From Streptomyces luteolus (GTDB lineage Bacteria > Actinomycetota > Actinomycetes > Streptomycetales > Streptomycetaceae), in the NCBI RefSeq assembly GCF_029968015.1, contig NZ_JASCIS010000007.1, forward strand, positions 124,001-188,000: a DNA stretch of 64,000 nt, read 5' to 3'. The notes beneath the pieces are model-generated. The model was not told the DNA's origin, searched no databases, and was given only the letters and a program-made list of their open reading frames with translations. Both the position numbers and the translations under genes were made by a program. Each line of letters begins with the position of its first letter. Within the stretch, counting starts at the first letter, position 1. Below, piece by piece: positions 1 to 8,162 of this stretch.

Positions 1-205
1 GGGCCAGCGCCCCGCCGTGCGTCCGTGCGACGAGTTGCTGATCCGACAGATGGTCGAGGTCCCGCCGGACGGTGGCCTCGGAGACGCCGAGCTCTTCGGC
101 CATCTCGGAGACCGCCACGGAGCCCATGCCGGAGATCCTGTCGAGGATGGCATTGAGTCGCTCTGCACGACCGTGCCCTGACTGTCGCGCCTGCTGTCCG
201 CTCAT
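1..205 (-). CDS. DeoR-family transcriptional regulator, N-terminal part (cut by window edge)
   Basis: The reverse strand reads a protein starting MSGQQARQ with an ATG at 203-205 and running off the window after 68 codons. Residues about 13-58 form a DeoR-type helix-turn-helix: a segment beginning RAERLNAIL, then SVAVSEMAEELGVSEATVR and RRDLDHL, and the family's typical ARTHGGAL end of the wing. DeoR regulators usually bind sugar phosphates through a C-terminal sensor domain, which is outside the window. The gene is divergent from an ABC sugar importer, so it probably represses that operon and itself; this is inferred from position only. Confidence 0.85.
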   Translation of the reverse strand, partial: MSGQQARQSGHGRAERLNAILDRISGMGSVAVSEMAEELGVSEATVRRDLDHLSDQQLVARTHGGALA

Positions 206-455
206 AGCCTCCGCCGCCCCCTCATGAAGCGCTCAATCTGTGCGATCAATCAAGCACACCGAGCAAGTAACAAGCAAGACCATGCAGAAAAAAGCAGATT
301 CGAGCATTCGAAGTGTTGACAGTCGCACACATGCAGGGGGAGCGTGTGGACCGCTCAGCCGGATGCTGCCGGGGACCGGAGAGCCCGCTCCCCGAAGGTC
401 CGGGCGTGCCTGCGGAGTCCGGCTTTGCCCCCGCTAGGGACAGGTGGAGACCTAC
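206..455. promoter_or_regulatory. Divergent promoter region between DeoR regulator and sugar importer
   Basis: This 250-base, relatively AT-rich gap must hold the promoters of both divergent genes. It contains a TTGACA hexamer at 316-321 but no convincing -10 box at the usual spacing. A small inverted repeat, TTCGA-GCAT-TCGAA, lies at 299-312, and several GCAAG-like direct repeats lie at 250-280. Either could be a DeoR operator. A ribosome-binding site GGTGGAG at 443-449 precedes the ATG at 456. Confidence 0.4.
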
Positions 456-1745
456 ATGAACAGAATGCGCACCACGACGCTCGCCGCACTCACGGCGGGC
501 GTCCTGGCCTTCACCACCGCGGCCTGCGGTGGCAGCCCCGGCTCAGGGGACGACACGCTCGTCTACTGGTCCATGTGGGAGGAGAAGGAACCCCAGGCCG
601 AGGTGCTCAAGAGCGCCATCGCCAGATTCGAGAAGCAGTCCGGCACCGAGGTCGATGTCGTCTGGCAGGGCCGCAAGGTGCTCCAGAAGGTCGCGCCCGC
701 GCTGCGCTCGGGCGAGGTGCCCGACCTCGTGGACCACGACCACAACTCCCTGCGGTCCACGCTCGCCGAGCCAGGTCAGGCCCGCGACCTCTCCGCGGTC
801 TACAAGGCGAACGTTCCCGGCGAGGGCAAGACCGTCGCCGCCGTAGGACCCGGCAGATACCGGGAGTTGACCACCCACGACGGGAAGCCGTACATGCTCC
901 CGTACGAGGTGTTCGCCCAGGCCCTCTGGTACGACGGGTCGAAGTTCCCGAAGCTGGCGGACAAGCAACCCGAGACCTGGGACGCCTTCCTCAAGCTCCT
1001 TGACGAGCGGAAGAAGGAGGGGCGCGCCCCGCTCGCCCTCGACGGTGACATCGGCTTCTACAACAGCCTGTGGACCGTGCACCTTCTGGAGCGCGCGCTC
1101 GGGCCGGGCACCGTGAACAAGATCGCCGCCGACAAGTCCGGCGACGCATGGCGTGACACCAAGGTCGTCAACGCGCTGCGCAGGGTCGAAGACCTCGCCA
1201 GGGGCGGGTACTTCGCCGAAGGAGCGTTCGGCAGCAAATGGCCGGCCATGCAGGAGCGGTGGGCCGCGGGCGACTCGGACTTCCTCCTGATGGGCTCCTG
1301 GATACCCAGCGAGACGAGGAACTCGGCCGCCTCCGGGTTCACTTACCGGTCCATGCCCTTCCCCACCGTCGCGGGCGGCGACGACTCGGTGCACACCGGC
1401 GCGATCGGCTTCGCCGTCCCCACGGCAGCCGAACATCCCGAGGCCGCCGAGAAGTTCCTCGCTTTCATGATGAAGCGGGAGAACATCGAGGGCTTCTCCA
1501 CCAAGGCGCTCAACCTGGTCCCGCGCCCCGACGTCGAGGCGCCGGAGCAGCTGGCCGGCCTGGCCGAGGCCCTCAAGGAGCGGAAGATCACCCCGGCGTA
1601 CGACGGGATCGACGCCGACTACCCGAACTACCCGACCGAGGTGTTCGAGCCCGCCGGGAACGCACTGCTCGCCGGAAAGATCACGGCCGACCAGTTCATC
1701 CAGCAGGTGGCGGACAAGCAGGCCGCGTACTGGAAGAAGCACTGA
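456..1745 (+). CDS. ABC transporter sugar-binding lipoprotein
   Basis: This 429-residue extracytoplasmic solute-binding protein delivers a sugar or oligosaccharide to the importer encoded next to it. The N-terminus has basic residues, a hydrophobic stretch and a lipobox-like TTAAC ending at Cys24, so it should be a membrane-anchored lipoprotein. The mature part is of family 1 binding-protein type: an early LVYWSMW strand, and late elements such as GAIGFAVPT and a C-terminal helical end. ATG 456 was preferred over GTG 444 because GGTGGAG lies six bases before it. The two permease genes follow directly, but no ATP-binding subunit is present. In Streptomyces such importers commonly share the ATPase MsiK. 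The substrate is unknown. Confidence 0.9.
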   Translation: MNRMRTTTLAALTAGVLAFTTAACGGSPGSGDDTLVYWSMWEEKEPQAEVLKSAIARFEKQSGTEVDVVWQGRKVLQKVAPALRSGEVPDLVDHDHNSLRSTLAEPGQARDLSAVYKANVPGEGKTVAAVGPGRYRELTTHDGKPYMLPYEVFAQALWYDGSKFPKLADKQPETWDAFLKLLDERKKEGRAPLALDGDIGFYNSLWTVHLLERALGPGTVNKIAADKSGDAWRDTKVVNALRRVEDLARGGYFAEGAFGSKWPAMQERWAAGDSDFLLMGSWIPSETRNSAASGFTYRSMPFPTVAGGDDSVHTGAIGFAVPTAAEHPEAAEKFLAFMMKRENIEGFSTKALNLVPRPDVEAPEQLAGLAEALKERKITPAYDGIDADYPNYPTEVFEPAGNALLAGKITADQFIQQVADKQAAYWKKH

Positions 1746-1749
1746 GCCC

Positions 1750-2736
1750 ATGACCGACACAGCAGTTCCGGCGCGGGACCGGGCCACGGCCACGACCTCC
1801 TCCGCTGCCAGTCCCGCAGCCCCGCACAGGCGCAGCAGGCGTGACGAAGGGCCGTTCCAGGCCCGGCGGCGCCGGCTCTTCTGGCCCTTCGTGGCCGTTC
1901 CGCTCGTCCTGTACCTCGTCTTCTTCCTCGGCCCCACCCTCGCCTCGTTCTGGATCAGCCTGCACGCGTGGGACGGCATCGGCGAGATGAAGTTCAGGGG
2001 CCTCGGCAACTACGAAGTGCTCCTTGGCGACGAGGTCTTCCGCGGTGCGTTCGCCAACACCCTCATCATCCTGGTCGGTGTGGGACTGGCCGTCTTCGTG
2101 GCGAGCTTCGCCCTCGCGATGGTGCTCAGGGAGCTGGCCGGCCGGAAGTTCGCCCGCGCCGTGCTGTTCTTCCCCAACATCATCGCTCCGATCGTGCTGT
2201 CGGTGCTCTGGGGCTTCATCTTCCAGAACGACGGGCTGCTCGACTCCGCGCTGCAGGGCATCGGTATCTCCGACGGCCCCAACTGGCTCGGCGACCACCT
2301 GTTCTTCGTCATCCTGCTCGGGCTCGCGTGGGTGAACACCGGCTTCTACGTCACGATCATCATGGCCGGGGTGGACCGGATCCCGCCCTACCTGTACGAG
2401 GACTGCAAGCTCGCGGGGGCGAACGCCTTCCAGCGCTTCTGGCACGTGACCCTTCCCCTGACCTGGGACGTGGTGGCGACCTCGGCGATCCTTTGGACGA
2501 TCAGCTCGCTGAAGATCTTCGAGTTCCTCTACGCCTTCGGCGGCACCACCAACGACATGCCGCCGACCGGTGTGTGGAACAGCGCGCTGTTCATCTACGG
2601 GCAGACCTTCGGCGGGCGCACCCCTCCGTACCTGTTCGGCTACGCCTCCGCCGCCGCTGTGGTGACCCTGCTGTTCCTCATCGTGCTCGTCTTCCTGTTC
2701 CGGCGGGTCCTGCGCCGCGAGGTGATCGAGTTTTGA
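1750..2736 (+). CDS. ABC sugar transporter permease (MalF-like)
   Basis: A 328-residue inner-membrane permease with a Ser/Ala-rich cytoplasmic N-terminus of about 45 residues and six predicted membrane segments, the first around FVAVPLVLYLVFFLGPTLAS. The EAA loop that docks the ATPase is visible as EDCKLAGANAFQRFWHVTLP. It starts five bases after the binding-protein stop codon and is followed closely by a second permease, so the three form one transcription unit. Length and layout match the MalF/UgpA-type carbohydrate permeases (CUT1 family). Confidence 0.93.
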   Translation: MTDTAVPARDRATATTSSAASPAAPHRRSRRDEGPFQARRRRLFWPFVAVPLVLYLVFFLGPTLASFWISLHAWDGIGEMKFRGLGNYEVLLGDEVFRGAFANTLIILVGVGLAVFVASFALAMVLRELAGRKFARAVLFFPNIIAPIVLSVLWGFIFQNDGLLDSALQGIGISDGPNWLGDHLFFVILLGLAWVNTGFYVTIIMAGVDRIPPYLYEDCKLAGANAFQRFWHVTLPLTWDVVATSAILWTISSLKIFEFLYAFGGTTNDMPPTGVWNSALFIYGQTFGGRTPPYLFGYASAAAVVTLLFLIVLVFLFRRVLRREVIEF

Positions 2737-2756
2737 CCGCACTGTCTGGATCGACG

Positions 2757-3698
2757 ATGCCTACTACGACCGAACGACCGACGACGAGCACGCCGACGCA
2801 GGAGGACGAACACCAACGGCGGCGAGGGATCCTCCGGCCGGGCGGGCGCCGCCCCGGGGCCGGCCGCTCGGACCGCGGCCGCGGCCGCCGCATCGCGCAC
2901 ACGCTGGTGTGGCTGCTGGTCGGGTTCAACCTCTTCGCCCTCGGCTGGATGATCGTGACCTCGGTGCGTGAGCACCGCAGCATCTTCCGCAGCCCCTGGT
3001 CGCTGCCCGGAAGGCCGCAGCTGGAGAACTACCTCGACGCGTGGACGACCGGCAACTTCGGCCCCGCCGCCGTCAATACGGTCCTGCTGGTGGGCGCCGC
3101 GAGCGTGACCATCGTGCTGATCTCCGCGCCCGCCGCGTATGCGCTGAGTCGTATACCCGGCCGGATGTCGGACTCGCTGAGCGTCCTGTTCGCGCTGGGC
3201 ATCGGGGTCCCCGCCCAGGTGATCATCGTCCCCCTATTCGTGATCGCCCAGGAGATGGCGCTGGTCAACAGCCTGCCCGGGCTCTATGTCCTCTACGTCG
3301 CACTGTCCCTGCCGTTCACGGTCTTCCTGCTCACCGGGTTCTTCCGCTCCCTGCCCGGCTCGTTGGAGGAGGCCGCCGCGCTCGACGGTGCCTCCCCGTT
3401 CCGGACGTTCTGGCAGATCATGCTGCCGCTCGGCCGCTCCGGCCTCATCACCGCACTCGCGCTCAACGCGGTGGGCCTGTGGAACGAGACCTTCCTCGCC
3501 CTGGTGTTCGTCACCGGCAACGAGAACCAGACGCTGTCGCTCGCGCTCCTCGGCTTCCTCGCCAAACAGCAGTACAGCGGCGCCGATTACGGGGCGCTGT
3601 TCGCCGGTGTCTGCATCATCGTGCTCCCCATGGTCGCCCTGTACGTCTGGCTCGGCCGACGCATCATCGAGGGCCTCACCCTCGGCGCGGACAAATAG
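2757..3698 (+). CDS. ABC sugar transporter permease (MalG-like)
   Basis: The second integral-membrane subunit, 313 residues from ATG 2757. An earlier in-frame TTG at 2733 overlaps the previous stop codon and cannot be excluded. The N-terminus is long, polar and Thr/Arg-rich, followed by about six membrane spans. The EAA motif EEAAALDGASPFRTFWQIML is well conserved, as in MalG/UgpE-type subunits. It should pair with the upstream permease to form the translocation pore of a CUT1-family importer. The next gene lies 98 bases downstream across a repeat-rich leader. Confidence 0.92.
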   Translation: MPTTTERPTTSTPTQEDEHQRRRGILRPGGRRPGAGRSDRGRGRRIAHTLVWLLVGFNLFALGWMIVTSVREHRSIFRSPWSLPGRPQLENYLDAWTTGNFGPAAVNTVLLVGAASVTIVLISAPAAYALSRIPGRMSDSLSVLFALGIGVPAQVIIVPLFVIAQEMALVNSLPGLYVLYVALSLPFTVFLLTGFFRSLPGSLEEAAALDGASPFRTFWQIMLPLGRSGLITALALNAVGLWNETFLALVFVTGNENQTLSLALLGFLAKQQYSGADYGALFAGVCIIVLPMVALYVWLGRRIIEGLTLGADK

Positions 3699-3699
3699 C

Positions 3700-3780
3700 C
3701 CACCTCACGCAGCACTCGGCACACAGACAACTGGTCCACCTCACGCAGCACTCGGCACAGACAACTGGTCCACCTCACGA
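3700..3780 (+). repeat. Direct repeats between permease and secreted protein genes
   Basis: Two near-identical units of about 35 bases, beginning CCACCTCACGCAGCACTCGG and ending in GACAACTGGT, are followed by a third partial CCACCTCACGAAG. The third unit runs into the ribosome-binding site AAGGAG of the next gene. The units differ by one CA dinucleotide. They lie between two genes probably on one message and could be replication slippage or an RNA element; no function is shown. Confidence 0.75.
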
Positions 3781-3796
3781 AGAAGGAGACTGAAGC

Positions 3797-6625
3797 GTGC
3801 ACGGAGGAGACGGAAAGGCGATACGGGCCTCGGCCGATCGCCGGCGCCTGCGCCCGCGGCGCAGAGATACCTCACGCATCGTCGTCACAGGTCTGGTCGC
3901 CGCCCTCTGTCTGACTCTGGTCAGCGGGCCGGCCGGAGCCAGGACGACGTCCGCGACCGGTCCGGGCCCGGCGGCCTCCGCCGGGGAGCAACGTGAGGCG
4001 GCCCGTTGGGACTTGGCGGCCGGGAACGCGAAGGACCTGTCGGGCAACGGCCACGACGGCGAAGCGGGCAGCGGTGTCGAGTTCACCGGCACGGGCGCCC
4101 GCTTCGACGGCAGCGACGACGGGGAGATCTCCGTCGGCTACGACGCCGGCTACCAGCCCGAGAGCATCGAGGCCGGCGAACGCTGGCGCCTGGAACTCGA
4201 CGGCGTGGTGCCGACGGCCGTGGGCCCCGACTACCGGGCGATCGTGAGTGGCCGCTCCGACGGCCGCGGCTGGGCCGTCTACATGACCACGAAGGGCACG
4301 CTCGCCTTCTGGATGGCCAAGGACACCGGCGGCTGGGCTCAGGTGTCGTCGGACGTCAAGGCGGTCGAGGGACGCAGCTACGACATCGAGGCGGAATGGA
4401 ACGGCAAGAGCCTGTCCATCGCCGTGTCCGGTGCCGCCACCGGCAAGGGCCGCGCCCTGATGCAGGGCTCGTACCAGCCGATGGGCGACGATCAGCCGTT
4501 GCGTTTCGCGAACGGCGGCGACACCGGCACCGAGATGTTCTTCGCCGGCACCATCCGGGCCGCATCGGTCAGCGTGGGCCCGCCGCCGCCGGCCAACGAT
4601 CCCCCGGCCGAGCAGGTGTGCGTGCCCCGCGGCAACGCGAAGGTCGCTCCCATCGACAGGAACCTCTTCACCGGAACGGAACCCACCGACGAGAAGTCCC
4701 GGCAGCTGCGCGACATCGCCTTCAACGCCACCCGCCACTCGGTCGCGACCTGGTACCCCGAGCGGTACGGCGACGACAAGGGCCGCTATCTCGACTTCGG
4801 CGGCGACGGCGAGTACGAGCTGCGCGCCCCGGCCATGGCCGCGATGGGATCGGCCGTTCCGCTCGCCACCGGCACCTTCGACGCCGAGAAGGCCGGACTG
4901 AGCGAGCGGGAGGCGACGAACCGCGTCACCAAGCTCGTGAGCTCACTCGCCTACCGCCACCGAGCCAACACCGAAGGCGGCTGGGGCGACCCCGGCGACC
5001 ACTGGCAGACCCCGCTGTGGAGCTTCTACGCGGCCTTCGCCGGCTGGCTGCTGTGGGACGAGCTGTCACCCGCCGAGCAGACCTGCGTGCAGAACATGGT
5101 GGAGTACGAAGCCGACAAGGCCCCGGCTCCCGCGTACTACCGCGACCGGAGCGGCACCATCATCTCCGGCGGCAACACCCAGGCAGAGGAGGACTCCTCG
5201 TGGTCGACGATCCTCGGGCTCGCCGCCGCGATGATGCCCGACCACAAGCACTGGCAGGACTGGCAGCGCCGCAACGTGGACCTGATGATCGCCGCCTACG
5301 CCCGGCCCACCGACACGGACAGCGACCAGGTGCTCAACGGGCGCAAGCTCAGCGACCTCCTCGACGGCTCCAACATCGAGAACAACGGCACCGTCGTCAA
5401 CCACGGCTTCCTGCACCCGATCTACATGCTCGCCTTCTCGGAGAGCGTGAACGCGGCACTGACGTCCTCCCTGGCCGGCACTCCCACACCTGAGGCCGCC
5501 GTCCACAACATCGACGTCGTCTACGACGCCCTGGTGGACCGGGAGTTCACCACGCCGACCTACCGCGAGCCCGGCGGCACCATCTACCGTCCCGGTTCCG
5601 CCGACATCTACTACCCCGAAGGCAACGACTGGGGAACGAAGTTCCCCCTGTACTTCGGCCAGGCCGATGTCATCGCCGACGTCCTCGGCCAGGACAACCT
5701 CGCCGGGACGAAGGCCCCGACCTGGGAGAAGCTGCACAACACCGAGGCCGCGGCCATGCAGGAACGGCACCCGGACGGCCACACCTACGCCGACGACGAG
5801 GAGAGCAACTACGCGCTCAAGGAGCAGCGGATCACCCATCTCGCCGGGATGATGTACCTGACGCGGTGGCTCGACCGCCGACAGGCGATCTGCATGACGT
5901 CCCGTCCCTACACCACGGCGGAGTCCGACCCGGTCCTCGGTGAGCTGGAAGCGCCCGAAGCCGCGGCGTCCGCCCTGAGCACCCGCGCCACCGCACTGGA
6001 GGAGAGCGGTGACCTCACGGGTAAGCAGGCCGACCGTATCCGGGCCGCCGCGGCCGAACTGGAGCGCCGGACCGACGAGGTGAGGTCCGCCCGGACCGGC
6101 GGTGACGACCAGAGGCTGTCCCGGGCCGTCGAGGCGTCCCTCGCCACCGTCTCGACCCTGGACAAGTGGCTCACGGGGCAGCGGGAGTCCGGGGCACTCC
6201 GTGCCGGGGTCGCGCGCGAACTCCTCGCCGAAACGGCATCCGCGACGACCGGCCTGTCGACCCTCCACCGCTGCAGCGTCGCTCCCGTCAGCGCGAGCCT
6301 CGAACTCCCGGACAATGTCGCGGTCGCCGGGAAGACCCTGCGGGCCTCCGCGGTCGTCCACAACACCTCTGAAGTCCCGCTCCACGACGTGGCCGTGACC
6401 CTGGAAGCCCCGGCAGGCTGGAAGGTCGAGCCGACCCGCGAGGACGGCGCCAAGGCGCTGGCTCCCGGGAAGAAGGCCGTCGTCGAGTTCACCATCACGG
6501 TGCCCGAGGGCGAGACCGTCTCGTGGGGCCAGGCGATCGAGGGGCGGGCGACGTACAGCACCCGCGGCGATGGAGTGGTGGTGCTGCCGATCGACGCACC
6601 CCTCGCACCCACCGCCCGGGAGTAA
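3797..6625 (+). CDS. Secreted multidomain protein: LamG-like, alpha-toroid enzyme-like core, FIMAH-like and NEW3-like domains
   Basis: A 942-residue protein starting at GTG 3797, with AAGGAG eight bases upstream. A twin-Arg/Lys-rich start and a hydrophobic stretch to about residue 48 form an export signal, possibly Tat-type. Residues about 60-265 resemble a LamG/concanavalin-like jelly roll. Residues about 280-700 are rich in Trp, Tyr and His, with blocks such as GGWGDPGDHWQTPLW and NNGTVVNHGFLHPIYML that suit an alpha/alpha-toroid of polysaccharide lyase or heparinase type. Residues about 705-800 resemble the helical FIMAH domain (EESGDLTGKQADRI). The C-terminal 120 residues look like a NEW3/CARDB-type beta domain. 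It sits between the importer and an aldolase, so it probably releases the imported sugar from a polymer. Catalytic activity and substrate are inferred, not seen. Confidence 0.75.
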   Translation: MHGGDGKAIRASADRRRLRPRRRDTSRIVVTGLVAALCLTLVSGPAGARTTSATGPGPAASAGEQREAARWDLAAGNAKDLSGNGHDGEAGSGVEFTGTGARFDGSDDGEISVGYDAGYQPESIEAGERWRLELDGVVPTAVGPDYRAIVSGRSDGRGWAVYMTTKGTLAFWMAKDTGGWAQVSSDVKAVEGRSYDIEAEWNGKSLSIAVSGAATGKGRALMQGSYQPMGDDQPLRFANGGDTGTEMFFAGTIRAASVSVGPPPPANDPPAEQVCVPRGNAKVAPIDRNLFTGTEPTDEKSRQLRDIAFNATRHSVATWYPERYGDDKGRYLDFGGDGEYELRAPAMAAMGSAVPLATGTFDAEKAGLSEREATNRVTKLVSSLAYRHRANTEGGWGDPGDHWQTPLWSFYAAFAGWLLWDELSPAEQTCVQNMVEYEADKAPAPAYYRDRSGTIISGGNTQAEEDSSWSTILGLAAAMMPDHKHWQDWQRRNVDLMIAAYARPTDTDSDQVLNGRKLSDLLDGSNIENNGTVVNHGFLHPIYMLAFSESVNAALTSSLAGTPTPEAAVHNIDVVYDALVDREFTTPTYREPGGTIYRPGSADIYYPEGNDWGTKFPLYFGQADVIADVLGQDNLAGTKAPTWEKLHNTEAAAMQERHPDGHTYADDEESNYALKEQRITHLAGMMYLTRWLDRRQAICMTSRPYTTAESDPVLGELEAPEAAASALSTRATALEESGDLTGKQADRIRAAAAELERRTDEVRSARTGGDDQRLSRAVEASLATVSTLDKWLTGQRESGALRAGVARELLAETASATTGLSTLHRCSVAPVSASLELPDNVAVAGKTLRASAVVHNTSEVPLHDVAVTLEAPAGWKVEPTREDGAKALAPGKKAVVEFTITVPEGETVSWGQAIEGRATYSTRGDGVVVLPIDAPLAPTARE

Positions 6626-6639
6626 CTCCCGTCCGGCAC

Positions 6640-6683
6640 GGCGGATCGGCGCGACACCACGATCGGTGCCGCGCCGATCCGCC
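6640..6683 (+). terminator. Hairpin after the secreted protein gene
   Basis: Arms GGCGGATCGGCGCG (6640-6653) and CGCGCCGATCCGCC (6670-6683) are perfectly complementary over 14 bases around a 16-base loop, just after the stop codon at 6625. There is no T-run, as is usual in Streptomyces. It could terminate or attenuate transcription before the aldolase gene. Confidence 0.7.
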
Positions 6684-6822
6684 GCATGTCCCCACCCGGT
6701 CGCGAGGACCGGTGCACCACCCACCCAGCCGGTCGACCCACCGGCCCGAAACCGCCCCACCGGCCCGAAGCGGCCCCACCGGATGTCCGGTTCCGTCGGA
6801 CTTCCTGTTCCAAAGGACTGCC

Positions 6823-7809
6823 ATGACCCCGATGACAAAGGATCCGGCACAGCAGGATCCGATCCACAAGGATCCGGCACAGAAGGACACCGCGGCGCTC
6901 GTACGCGGTGTGTCGCCCGTCCTTGAGGTGCCCTTCCATGCAGACGGATCCCTGGACCCGGACGGCTTCGCCCGCGTCGTCGAGCGGGTGCTGTCCACCG
7001 GGGTCACGTCCGTGATGTTTCCCGGCTTCGCGAGCGAGTTCCACAAGCTCGACGGCGGCGAACGGGACCTCCTCACCGGCCTGTTGCTGGAGCGGACCCG
7101 CTCCCGTCCGGACGTGGCCGCCATCGTCTCGGTCCCCGACCACGCGACCCGGCACGCGGTCCGTGAGGCGGCACGGGCCGCGGAACGCGGAGCGGACGCG
7201 GTCAACCTCCTGCCCCCGCACTTCCTCGGCCCCTCCCGCGAAGCGGTCCTCGACCACGTACGGGCCGTGCTCCGCGCCGTGGCACCGCTGCCCGTCGTCG
7301 TGCAGTACGCCCCTGCCCAGACCGGCACGGCCCTCGACGCCCCGACGCTGCGGCGGCTCGCCGCCGAGCACCCGAACCTGCGGTGGGTGAAGGTCGAGTC
7401 GGCACCGCCCGGCCGCCTCATCGCCGCACTCGCGCAGGGGGAGCGCCCACTGCCCGCACTCGTCGGCTACGCCGGGCTGCAACTTCCGGACGCGCTGCGC
7501 CGGGGGGCGGTGGGCGTCCAACCCGGCTGCTCCTTCACGGAGTTGTACGTGGACCTATGGAGCCGCTGGGAGCGCGGCGACACGGACGGTGCGACGGCAC
7601 TGCACACGCGCCTGGTCCCGTACCTCTCGTACTGGATGCAGGGCGTCGAGCTCATCGTCGCCGCGGAGAAGGAGATTTCAGTGCGGCGCGGCTGGTTCGG
7701 CTCGGCGCACTGCCGCGCGCCCGGCCACTGCCTCGACGACGAGGAGCTGTGCATGATCGACCGATTCTGCGCGGAGTTCGCCGGGCTCGTGCCGGAGCTC
7801 GCCCGATGA
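6823..7809 (+). CDS. DapA/NanA-family aldolase or dehydratase
   Basis: A 328-residue TIM-barrel protein of the dihydrodipicolinate synthase/N-acetylneuraminate lyase family. The Schiff-base lysine is likely Lys190 in RWVKVESA, and the conserved active-site tyrosine is Tyr162 in VVQYAP. The family cleaves or forms 2-keto acids, including keto-deoxy sugar acids. ATG 6823 has AAAGGA just upstream. The first 25 residues are a low-complexity KDPAQ/QDP repeat. Placed after a sugar importer and a secreted lyase-like protein, it fits a catabolic keto-deoxy sugar acid or sialate-type aldolase better than lysine biosynthesis. The exact substrate cannot be read from the sequence. Confidence 0.82.
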   Translation: MTPMTKDPAQQDPIHKDPAQKDTAALVRGVSPVLEVPFHADGSLDPDGFARVVERVLSTGVTSVMFPGFASEFHKLDGGERDLLTGLLLERTRSRPDVAAIVSVPDHATRHAVREAARAAERGADAVNLLPPHFLGPSREAVLDHVRAVLRAVAPLPVVVQYAPAQTGTALDAPTLRRLAAEHPNLRWVKVESAPPGRLIAALAQGERPLPALVGYAGLQLPDALRRGAVGVQPGCSFTELYVDLWSRWERGDTDGATALHTRLVPYLSYWMQGVELIVAAEKEISVRRGWFGSAHCRAPGHCLDDEELCMIDRFCAEFAGLVPELAR

Positions 7810-7861
7810 CACCACCACGGCAAGCGCCCGTGGTACCCGGTGTACCGGCCATGGCCGGCGG

Positions 7862-8162
7862 GATTTTCCGCTGAGCGGCACGTACAACACCACCGCAGCG
7901 AACGTCCACATGTACGTCATCGACACCGGACTGCGCACCGCCCACAGTGAGTTCGGCGGTCGTGCGGCCGTCGGTACGGACACGATCAGCGGCACCTCCA
8001 CGGCCGCGCCGCACACGGCCGGCGCTGCAGCGCTGTATCTCGCCGCCAACCCGTCCGCGACGCCCTCCCAGGTGGGCGACGCGCTGGTGAACAATGCCAG
8101 CCGGGCAAGGTCCAGGACCGAAGAGCGGATCCCCGAAGAAGCTCCTCTACACCCTCTTCTGA
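7862..8162 (+). pseudogene. Internally deleted, frameshifted subtilisin-like serine protease remnant
   Basis: The frame at 7862 reads the start of a mature S8 peptidase: RDFPLSGTYN, then the catalytic-Asp block MYVIDTGLR and HSEFGGRA. It then jumps directly to the catalytic-Ser block SGTSTAAPHTAGAAALYLA. The whole central part with the catalytic His and the oxyanion Asn is missing. After VNNAS the frame shifts twice by one base; the last frame gives SGSPKKLLYTLF and a stop at 8160-8162, the typical end of Streptomyces subtilases. Signal peptide and propeptide are absent. This is clearly non-functional. Confidence 0.85.
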
